Under the pieces are notes generated by a model, which saw nothing but the letters and a program-made list of their open reading frames with translations, searched no databases and had not been told where the DNA came from. Of a DNA stretch of 64,000 bases, positions 58,881 to 64,000 are shown in pieces. Where the stretch lies: assembly GCA_022801435.1 (NCBI GenBank), contig JAAWSG010000004.1, positions 19,813 through 83,812 on the forward strand, written 5' to 3'. A program made the position numbers and the translations under genes. Position 1 is the first letter of the stretch. Each line of letters begins with the position of its first letter. This DNA is from Lawsonibacter sp. GTDB lineage: Bacteria; Bacillota; Clostridia; Oscillospirales; Oscillospiraceae.

Positions 58881-59393
58881 TTATCCCCAGACCGCCACAT
58901 AGCGGGTATGGGGCATATCCACCCCCCGGTAGTGCTTGGTCCAGCGGTCCTGCGGGGCCATGCCGTTGCGCAGGGCTACCCGTTGGGAGGGGAGGTTGGT
59001 GTCCCGGATGATGGAGCAGACCTCCTCCGCATCCAGCTCCTGAAAGGCGTACTCCTTGCACCTCCGGGCCGCCTCGGTGGCATAGCCCTGATGCCATTGC
59101 GCCCGCTGGAAGAGGTAGCCGATCTCCAGAACCTGCTCCTCCCGCCAGACCTGCATGGTCAGGCCGCACTGGCCGATCATTTCCCCGGTTTCCTTCCGCA
59201 CCGCTGCCCACAGCCCATATCCCAGGCGGGCATACCGGTCCTGCTGCCGCTCCAGCCAGTCCCAGACCTCCCTGTCGCTGAACGGCCCCTCATAGGCGTA
59301 CATCACCTCTCTGTCCTGCAAGATGGCGCACAGGGCAGGGAAGTCCTCCCTGGTGAGCTCCCGCAGAAGGAGCCGCTCGGTCTCCAGTATCAT
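58881..59393 (-). CDS. GNAT family N-acetyltransferase (RimJ/RimL-like)
   Basis: The 170-aa protein opens with ETERLLLRELTREDFPAL, as in ribosomal-protein alanine acetyltransferase-like GNATs. The acetyl-CoA loop region LFQRAQWHQGYATEAARRCKEYAF (Q/R-x-x-G-x-A) and the ending IIRDTNLPSQRVALRNGM are visible. The acceptor is unknown, possibly a protein N-terminus or a small molecule. Confidence 0.9.
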   Translation of the reverse strand: MILETERLLLRELTREDFPALCAILQDREVMYAYEGPFSDREVWDWLERQQDRYARLGYGLWAAVRKETGEMIGQCGLTMQVWREEQVLEIGYLFQRAQWHQGYATEAARRCKEYAFQELDAEEVCSIIRDTNLPSQRVALRNGMAPQDRWTKHYRGVDMPHTRYVAVWG

Positions 59394-59424
59394 GCTCTGC
59401 TCCTCTCTGTTCCTTTGGAAGAAA

Positions 59425-59452
59425 AACCTCCCCAGCCTGAACTGAGGAGGTT
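59425..59452 (-). terminator. Terminator after rpsU
   Basis: On the minus strand AACCTCC pairs with GGAGGTT (14-nt loop) and is followed by TTTCTTCC, about 8 nt after the rpsU stop. Confidence 0.75.
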
Positions 59453-59459
59453 TTCGTGT

Positions 59460-59642
59460 TTAATAGAACTTTTTACGGTTTTTGCGGGCGGCCTCAGACT
59501 TCTTGCGGCGCTTGACACTGGGACTCTCGTAGTGCTCACGCTTCCGGACCTCGGCCAGCACTCCGGACTTGGCGCAGCTGCGCTTGAAACGCTTCAAGGC
59601 GCTTTCCAGAGACTCGTTTTCTCTCACACGGACTTCCGACAT
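59460..59642 (-). CDS. rpsU: 30S ribosomal protein S21
   Basis: The 60-aa basic protein is a standard bS21: [36 protein letters not shown], then a Lys/Arg-rich tail to KNRKKFY. GGGAGGG precedes the ATG by 8 nt. It has a consensus promoter and its own terminator. Confidence 0.97.
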   Translation of the reverse strand: MSEVRVRENESLESALKRFKRSCAKSGVLAEVRKREHYESPSVKRRKKSEAARKNRKKFY

Positions 59643-59717
59643 TTATATTTCCCTCCCTCCGCGCGCGGCGGGGTGTTCCCGCTCACGTAGGGCCATCTCT
59701 ATGGCTTTAACAGTGTC

Positions 59718-59746
59718 ATTATATTGCCTTTTGCGCGTTCTGTCAA
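59718..59746 (-). promoter_or_regulatory. Consensus rpsU promoter
   Basis: On the minus strand perfect TTGACA (59741-59746) and TATAAT (59718-59723) have 17-bp spacing, with about 70 nt of leader before the ATG. Confidence 0.9.
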
Positions 59747-59819
59747 GAGCGGATTTGTAAATAGCCTGTGAATGTTTGCGGAGCGGGCTGGAGCAAGCCG
59801 CGGGGCCAGAAAAAATCCT

Positions 59820-59848
59820 TTGACAAAGCGCTGGAGCTGTGGCATATT
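59820..59848 (+). promoter_or_regulatory. Promoter of the GH32 gene (copy 1 of a repeated promoter module)
   Basis: TTGACA (59820-59825), 17-bp spacer AAGCGCTGGAGCTGTGG, then CATATT (59843-59848). The same spacer and -10 recur at 61474-61502 (TATATT) and, more divergent, at 61759-61787. Confidence 0.65.
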
Positions 59849-59892
59849 ACAAAGGAAGCGACTTTGAATCAAACCATTCGGAGGAATATCCC

Positions 59893-61383
59893 ATGACCAG
59901 TGAACTGCTGCAAAAGGCCCGGGACTTTGAGGCCCAATACGGTCCCCACATCCCCGGCAGCGAGCGTCCCGCCTTTCACGCCACCCCCACCATCGGCTGG
60001 ATGAACGACCCCAACGGCTTCTCCTTCTACCGGGGGGAGTGCCACCTGTTCTACCAATACCACCCCTACTCCGTCGAGTGGGGTCCCATGCACTGGGGGC
60101 ATCTGAAAACCCGGGATTTTATCCGCTGGGAGCGTCTCCCCATCGCCCTAGCCCCGGACAAGGACTACGACGCCGCCGGATGCTTTTCCGGGGGGGCGGT
60201 GGAGCTGCCCGACGGACGCCAGCTGCTGCTGTACACCGGGGTCCGGCGCGGCCACAACGCGGAGGGCCTCCTTCAGGATGTGCAGACCCAGTGCGCCGCC
60301 ATTGGGGACGGGGTGAACTATGAGAAAATTCCGGAAAACCCCATCCTGGACGGCAAGGACCTGCCCGAAGGAGGCAGTACCGTTGACTTCCGGGACCCCA
60401 AGGTCTGGCAGGAGCCGGACGGCACTTTTTACACCGTCATCGGCAACCGGACCGCCGACGGAAGCGGGGCGATCCTGCTGTATCAGAGCCGGGACGGTCT
60501 CCGGTGGGAATTTATTGGCACCCTGGACCGCAGCCGGAATCAGTACGGCAGGATGTGGGAATGCCCCGACTTCTTCCCTCTGGACGGCAGGCAGGTGCTG
60601 ATTGCCAGCCCCCAGGAGATGAACCCGGTGGGCCTGGAGTTCCATGCGGGCAACGGGACCGTCTGCCTGACCGGCGATTACGCGCCCGGGGGAGCGGGCT
60701 TCACACGCCGGTCTGTCCAGGCTGTCGACTACGGGCTGGACTTCTACGCCCCTCAGACCCTTCTCACCCCCGACGGGCGGCGGATCATGATTGCCTGGAT
60801 GCAGAACTGGGGGACCGTCGGGGCCAAGCCTTACCATTGCCGGTGGTTTGGACAGATGACCCTGCCCCGGGAGCTTTCGGTAAAGGACGGCCGGCTGTAC
60901 CAGAATCCGGTCCGGGAGCTGGAGCACTATCGGAGCTGCCCTGTGACGCACCACAGCATCCCCGTCTGCGGAGAGGTCAATTTGCCCGGCGTCCAGGGGC
61001 GGGTGCTGGATATGACAATCCGTGTCCGCCCCACCGGCGGAGCGCTGTACCGCTGGTTCCGCGTCCGGGTGGCCAAGGACGGGGAGCATGAGACCATCAT
61101 CCGTTACCGTCCCAGCGACGGCACTTTGAAAATTGACCGCACCCGCAGCGGCCTGCCCCACGACATCGTCCACACCCGCTCCTTTCTGGTCCGGCCTCAA
61201 AACGGTGAAATCAAGCTTCGGGTCATCCTGGACCGGTTCAGTGTGGAGGTCTTTGTCAATGACGGCGAGCAGGCGGCCAGCACCGTCATCTACACCCGTC
61301 AGGAGGCGCAGGCCATTACCTTTGAGGCCGGCGGCTCTGTCCTGCTGGATGTGGAAAAATACAGCCTGGCATTTGATAATTAG
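59893..61383 (+). CDS. Glycoside hydrolase family 32 (sucrose-6-phosphate hydrolase / beta-fructosidase)
   Basis: It cleaves beta-fructosides such as sucrose, sucrose-6-phosphate or fructans. The 496-aa protein has the nucleophile box WMNDPNG in TIGWMNDPNGFSFY (Asp is the nucleophile), FYQYHPYSVEWGPMHWGH, the RDP motif DFRDPKVW, the acid/base box MWECPDFFPLDG (Glu), then the C-terminal beta-sandwich ending in VEVFVNDGEQAASTVIY. There is no signal peptide, so the substrate enters by transport. The ATG at 59893 has GGAGG 8 nt upstream. No transporter or regulator gene is adjacent, so the substrate is uncertain. Confidence 0.93.
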   Translation: MTSELLQKARDFEAQYGPHIPGSERPAFHATPTIGWMNDPNGFSFYRGECHLFYQYHPYSVEWGPMHWGHLKTRDFIRWERLPIALAPDKDYDAAGCFSGGAVELPDGRQLLLYTGVRRGHNAEGLLQDVQTQCAAIGDGVNYEKIPENPILDGKDLPEGGSTVDFRDPKVWQEPDGTFYTVIGNRTADGSGAILLYQSRDGLRWEFIGTLDRSRNQYGRMWECPDFFPLDGRQVLIASPQEMNPVGLEFHAGNGTVCLTGDYAPGGAGFTRRSVQAVDYGLDFYAPQTLLTPDGRRIMIAWMQNWGTVGAKPYHCRWFGQMTLPRELSVKDGRLYQNPVRELEHYRSCPVTHHSIPVCGEVNLPGVQGRVLDMTIRVRPTGGALYRWFRVRVAKDGEHETIIRYRPSDGTLKIDRTRSGLPHDIVHTRSFLVRPQNGEIKLRVILDRFSVEVFVNDGEQAASTVIYTRQEAQAITFEAGGSVLLDVEKYSLAFDN

Positions 61384-61473
61384 CCCCGCCGTAGACCCCG
61401 GATCAGGGGGGGCCTTGTCCTCCGGCTCAAATCCCAGCGCTGATTACGACACCGCAGTGTCAAGAAAAAACCT

Positions 61474-61502
61474 TTGACAAAGCGTCGGAGCTGTGGTATA
61501 TT
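61474..61502 (+). promoter_or_regulatory. Repeated promoter module, copy 2
   Basis: TTGACA (61474-61479) and TATATT (61497-61502) are 17 bp apart, with spacer nearly identical to the GH32 promoter. A transcript would start near 61509 and end at the hairpin of repeat R1 (61560-61591), about 85 nt with no coding sequence. Confidence 0.6.
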
Positions 61503-61508
61503 ACAAGG

Positions 61509-61597
61509 GAAGGGACACTGTCCGCAAGACGGTTCAGCCCGTTCAGATGAGGTCTAAAAGAAAACCGTCACCGACCGGGGTGGCGGTTTTCAGCGTT
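61509..61597 (+). ncRNA. Predicted short antisense-oriented RNA
   Basis: This is the interval from the promoter at 61474-61502 to the hairpin GAAAACCGTCACC / GGTGGCGGTTTTC (61560-61591, one mismatch) plus GCGTTT. Its 3' end overlaps the end of the tiny minus-strand peptide gene, sharing the same hairpin. This convergent layout with a shared terminator matches type I antitoxin RNAs. Predicted only from promoter and hairpin positions. Confidence 0.35.
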
Positions 61598-61635
61598 TAA
61601 TACGTATCGTCACGGTAAGTCCGAAGACATGAAAT
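61560..61635. repeat. 76-bp direct repeat, copy R1
   Basis: R1 shares about 85-90% identity with R2 (61794-61869). Each copy contains the bidirectional hairpin and, on the minus strand, the codons for the end of a tiny peptide (FHV...TIRIKR then TGA). The DNA from GAAAACCG through CGTCAC is identical in both. Confidence 0.85.
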
Positions 61636-61652
61636 GTCACCGTAACCGGCAT
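61590..61652 (-). CDS. Predicted 20-aa hydrophobic peptide, possible type I toxin
   Basis: ATG at 61652 has GGGGGTGAG 5 nt upstream and a strong promoter at 61720-61748. The peptide, MPVTVTFHVF...TVTIRIKR, alternates hydrophobic and Thr residues and ends in a basic IRIKR. The ribosome site is inside a small hairpin (CACC-A-CCC, GAAA loop, GGG-GGTG), as in regulated toxin mRNAs. The stop codon lies at the edge of the shared terminator hairpin. A related C-terminal sequence is encoded in repeat R2. Translation is not proven. Confidence 0.5.
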   Translation of the reverse strand: MPVTVTFHVFGLTVTIRIKR

Positions 61653-61719
61653 ACGCTCACCCCCTTTCGGGTGGTGTAGCTGAACCGCCTCGCCTGTATT
61701 GGACAGCGTCCCCACAGAA

Positions 61720-61748
61720 AATGTACCACAGTTCGACCGCCGTGTCAA
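61720..61748 (-). promoter_or_regulatory. Promoter of the tiny peptide gene
   Basis: On the minus strand TTGACA (61743-61748) and TACATT (61720-61725) are 17 bp apart. The spacer CGGCGGTCGAACTGTGG resembles the spacer of the plus-strand copies (AAGCGTCGGAGCTGTGG). The leader before the ATG is about 60 nt. Confidence 0.65.
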
Positions 61749-61758
61749 GAAAGAACCT

Positions 61759-61787
61759 TTGATACAGCGGCAACACTGTGATATATT
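61759..61787 (+). promoter_or_regulatory. Repeated promoter module, copy 3 (diverged)
   Basis: TTGATA (61759-61764) and TATATT (61782-61787) are 17 bp apart. Only about 7 nt separate the -10 from repeat R2, so any transcript would consist of little more than the R2 hairpin. It looks like a decayed copy. Confidence 0.45.
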
Positions 61788-61793
61788 ATAAAG

Positions 61794-61869
61794 GAAAACC
61801 GTCACCGACCGGGGTGGCGGTTTTCAGCGTTTAATACGTATCGTCACAGCAAAACCGCAGACATGAAAT
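61794..61869. repeat. 76-bp direct repeat, copy R2
   Basis: Second copy of R1, adjoining the leuS 3' end. The hairpin and the minus-strand codons VTIRIKR-stop are intact. Upstream of FHV (minus strand) the similarity ends and leuS-proximal sequence begins. Confidence 0.85.
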
Positions 61870-61889
61870 ATCAGGACGGTGATCTTCAC
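61824..61889 (-). pseudogene. Remnant or second copy of the tiny peptide gene
   Basis: From a GTG at 61889 the frame reads MKITVLIFHVCGFAVTIRIKR in 21 codons, similar to the peptide at 61590. The first six codons fall in a hairpin after leuS, and no clear ribosome site precedes the GTG, so it may not be translated. Expression would need read-through from leuS. Confidence 0.35.
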
Positions 61890-61896
61890 CGTCCTG
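61872..61896 (-). terminator. Hairpin after leuS
   Basis: CAGGACGGTGA / TCACCGTCCTG is an 11-bp perfect stem with a 3-nt loop, 17 nt after the leuS stop. On the minus strand it is followed by ATATTTCATG, a weak T-run. Confidence 0.5.
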
Positions 61897-61912
61897 ACAT
61901 TTTCATATCCGT

Positions 61913-64000
61913 TTACTGGGGCTTGAAGATCAGGCTGACCAGCTTGCCCTTGACCACGATGGACTTGACCAGCTGCATCCCCTGGGCCAGCTTGGCGATC
62001 TTAGGCTCGGCCAGGGCGGCGGCCACCATCTCTCCGTCTGAGGCGTTCGCGGGGACCACGATGTTAGCCTTCACCTTGCCGCCCACCTGGACAGCCATTC
62101 TGGCGGTCTCGGCCACGGTTTTGCTCTCTTCGTACACGGGCCAGGGCTGGAGGCACACCTGTCCGCCGAAGCCGTTCCTCTCCCACAGCTCCTCGCACAT
62201 ATGGGGGGCGAAGGGGGAGAGCATGAGCAGCAGCTGCTTGTAATCGCCCTTGGTGGCCCCCTTGGCGTAGAAGTCGTTGACCAGGGCCATGAGGGCGGCG
62301 ATGGCGGTGTTGAACTTCATGGCCTCGATGTCGGAGGAGACCTTTTTAATCGCCTTATGGATGGCCTGCTCGTTCTCGGGGGAGCAGTCCGCGCCCTCCT
62401 TCAGCTTCTCGCTCAGGTTCCACACCCGGTCCAGGAATTTTTTGCAGCCCCGGACCGACTCGTCCGACCAGGTGGCGGTCTTCTCGAAGTCCCCGATGAA
62501 CATGATATACAGCCGCATGGTGTCCGCGCCGTAGTCCCGAATCACATCGTCCGGGTTGACCACGTTGCCCAGGGACTTGGACATCTTCACCGAGGGGCGC
62601 ATGGCCTGAGCGCCGTACTTGTCGATGAGGGCCTGCTTCTCCTCCTCAGACTCTACATTTCCCACGTAGTGAGGGTTTTTGCCCAAAATCATGCCGTGGC
62701 TGGTGCGTTTGGCGTAGGGCTCGGCGTGGGGGATGACTCCGATGTCGTGGAGGAAGTTGTTCCAGAACCGGGAGTAGAGCAGGTGCAGGGTGGTGTGCTC
62801 CATGCCGCCGTTGTACCAGTCCACCTGGCCCCAGTAGTCCAGCGCCTCCTTGGAGGCCAGAGCCTTGTCGTTGTGGGGGTCCATATACCGCAGGAAGTAC
62901 CAGCTGGACCCCGCCCACTGGGGCATGGTGTCGGTCTCCCTCTGGGCGGGGCCGCCGCAGCAGGGGCAGGTGGTGTTCACCCAGTCGGTCATTTTGGCGA
63001 TGGGGGACTCCCCGTTGTCGGTGGGCTCATAGCTGGCCACCTCGGGCAGGAGCAGGGGCAGCTGGTCCTCGGGCAGGGGGACCCAGCCGCACCTCTCGCA
63101 CCACACCATGGGGATGGGCTCCCCCCAGTAGCGCTGGCGGGAGAACACCCAGTCCCGGAGCTTGAAGTTCACCTGCTCGTGGCCGATGCCCTTCTCCTCC
63201 AGCCACTTGGTGATGACGGGGATGGCCTCCTTCACCGTCAGGCCGTTGAGGAAGTCGGAGTTGACCAGAATACCCGTGTCGTCCTTGGCGGTGAAGGCCT
63301 CCTTCTGCACGTCCTCCCCGCCGGAGACCACCTCGATGATCTCCAGGCCGAACTTTTTGGCAAAGGCCCAGTCGCGGGTGTCGTGGGCGGGGACCGCCAT
63401 GATGGCCCCGGTGCCGTAGGAGGCCAGCACATAGTCCGAGATGAAGATGGGGATTTCTCTCCCGTTCACCGGGTTAATGGCCGCCACGCCCTGGAGCATG
63501 ACGCCGGTCTTCTCCTTGTCAGCGGACAGCTCGGTGCGCTCGAAGTCGGACTTCCGCCCCGCCTCCTCCACGTAGGCGGCCACCTCGTCCCAGTTGGACA
63601 GCCGCTCCCTCCACTCCTTCACGAAGCGGTGCTCTGGGGAGATGACCATATAGGTCGCCCCGAAGAGGGTGTCGGGCCGGGTGGTGAAGACCACGATATC
63701 CTCCCCGGTGGTGGCCTTGAAGGTGACCTCCGCGCCGGTGGAGCGGCCGATCCAGTTGCGCTGCTGGGTTTTTACCCGGTCGATGAAGTCCACCGTGTCC
63801 AGCCCGTCGATGAGCTTCTGGGCGTAGGCGGTGATCTTCAGCATCCACTGGGACTTCTCCTTCCGGACCACGGGGGCGCCGCACCGCTCGCAGACCCCCT
63901 CCACCACCTCCTCGTTGGCCAGCACGCACTTGCAGGAGGTACACCAGTTCACCGGCATGGTGGTCTTATAGGCCAGGCCGTGCTTGTACAGCTGGAGGAA
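61913..64000 (-). CDS. leuS: Leucyl-tRNA synthetase, C-terminal two thirds
   Basis: The reading frame continues through the window edge, so the N-terminus with the HIGH motif is outside; about 695 residues are visible. Present are the zinc region (NWCTSCKCVLANEEVVEGVCERCGAPVV), the CP1 editing domain (TGEDIVVFTTRPDTLFGATYMVISPEH, HDTRDWAFAKKFGL), the second zinc-like Cys cluster WCERCGWVPL/TCPCCGGP, the catalytic VKMSKSLGNVVNPDDVIRDYGADTMRLYIMF (KMSKS), the anticodon-binding helices and a C-terminal domain. It charges tRNA-Leu and edits misacylated tRNA. The internal ATG at 63958 is not the start. Confidence 0.98.
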   Translation of the reverse strand, partial: FLQLYKHGLAYKTTMPVNWCTSCKCVLANEEVVEGVCERCGAPVVRKEKSQWMLKITAYAQKLIDGLDTVDFIDRVKTQQRNWIGRSTGAEVTFKATTGEDIVVFTTRPDTLFGATYMVISPEHRFVKEWRERLSNWDEVAAYVEEAGRKSDFERTELSADKEKTGVMLQGVAAINPVNGREIPIFISDYVLASYGTGAIMAVPAHDTRDWAFAKKFGLEIIEVVSGGEDVQKEAFTAKDDTGILVNSDFLNGLTVKEAIPVITKWLEEKGIGHEQVNFKLRDWVFSRQRYWGEPIPMVWCERCGWVPLPEDQLPLLLPEVASYEPTDNGESPIAKMTDWVNTTCPCCGGPAQRETDTMPQWAGSSWYFLRYMDPHNDKALASKEALDYWGQVDWYNGGMEHTTLHLLYSRFWNNFLHDIGVIPHAEPYAKRTSHGMILGKNPHYVGNVESEEEKQALIDKYGAQAMRPSVKMSKSLGNVVNPDDVIRDYGADTMRLYIMFIGDFEKTATWSDESVRGCKKFLDRVWNLSEKLKEGADCSPENEQAIHKAIKKVSSDIEAMKFNTAIAALMALVNDFYAKGATKGDYKQLLLMLSPFAPHMCEELWERNGFGGQVCLQPWPVYEESKTVAETARMAVQVGGKVKANIVVPANASDGEMVAAALAEPKIAKLAQGMQLVKSIVVKGKLVSLIFKPQ

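Noticed and set aside
1-64000. tRNA, rRNA, CRISPR arrays, integrases or insertion sequences
   Set aside because: None was found by reading for conserved arms, 16S/23S blocks, spacer-repeat periodicity or DDE/integrase motifs.

Overview
This is a GC-rich chromosomal window from a Gram-positive, anaerobic Clostridia member, most likely a gut Oscillospiraceae close to Flavonifractor, Lawsonibacter, Pseudoflavonifractor or Intestinimonas. The evidence is a Firmicutes division cluster, an [FeFe] hydrogenase, a THF riboswitch ahead of folT, SLH-domain surface proteins, a peptidase of the mucin-degrading M60 class, and very high G+C at third codon positions. That last bias creates long open frames antisense to real genes. 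The genus is inferred; no rRNA or tRNA gene was seen.

Layout. 1-3.2 kb (minus strand): mraZ-rsmH-ftsL-PBP2/SpoVD, with a sigmaA promoter and a MraZ-type operator. 3.5-4.2 kb: a [4Fe-4S] uracil-DNA glycosylase. 4.3-8.9 kb (minus): glgA with a repeat-rich N-terminal extension, then a folate module, fchA - THF riboswitch - folT - folC. 9.0-12.6 kb (minus): a two-gene [FeFe] hydrogenase operon whose partner subunit fuses a NuoF-type iron-sulfur domain to a GltD-type oxidoreductase. 12.7-24.1 kb (plus): two very large co-transcribed NTPase genes of unknown function (2898 and 827 aa), with their own promoter and terminator. This is the best candidate for an undescribed system: tandem winged-helix-like repeats, a huge helical middle, a C-terminal AAA/STAND-like ATPase, and a partner ATPase ending in a HEPN-like domain.

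24.1-37.8 kb (minus): yitT, pgsA and rimO; an inserted, less GC-rich restriction-modification cassette (XRE controller, BglII/BstYI-like endonuclease, MT-A70 methylase) divergent from a small plus-strand gene and sharing two 19-bp operators with it; then recX, recA, prmC, a YqhQ-like DUF1385 gene, a two-component system with a lipoprotein, and a MATE transporter. 38.1-41.0 kb (plus): ilvA/tdcB, rpe, recR. 41.0-44.8 kb (minus): a putative surface acylation locus (lipoprotein, MBOAT, DHHW protein). 45.0-48.2 kb (plus): a cad-type metal operon (CadC-like sensor with its operator, HMA chaperone, SAM methyltransferase, P1B ATPase). 48.2-54.4 kb (minus): an SLH protein and a 1604-aa M60-like metallopeptidase. 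54.6-57.5 kb (plus): the comM-like gene and purD. 57.6-59.6 kb (minus): two poorly characterised genes, a GNAT acetyltransferase and rpsU. 59.9-61.4 kb (plus): a GH32 beta-fructosidase. 61.4-61.9 kb: a duplicated intergenic module with a tiny peptide gene and convergent promoters, resembling a type I toxin-antitoxin locus. 61.9-64.0 kb (minus): leuS, cut by the window end.

The folate genes are linked by the riboswitch: FolT imports folate, FolC polyglutamylates it and FchA uses a THF derivative. The cad genes form a self-contained sensing, chaperoning and efflux unit. Short GGACACG...CGTGTCC palindromes recur in four intergenic gaps.
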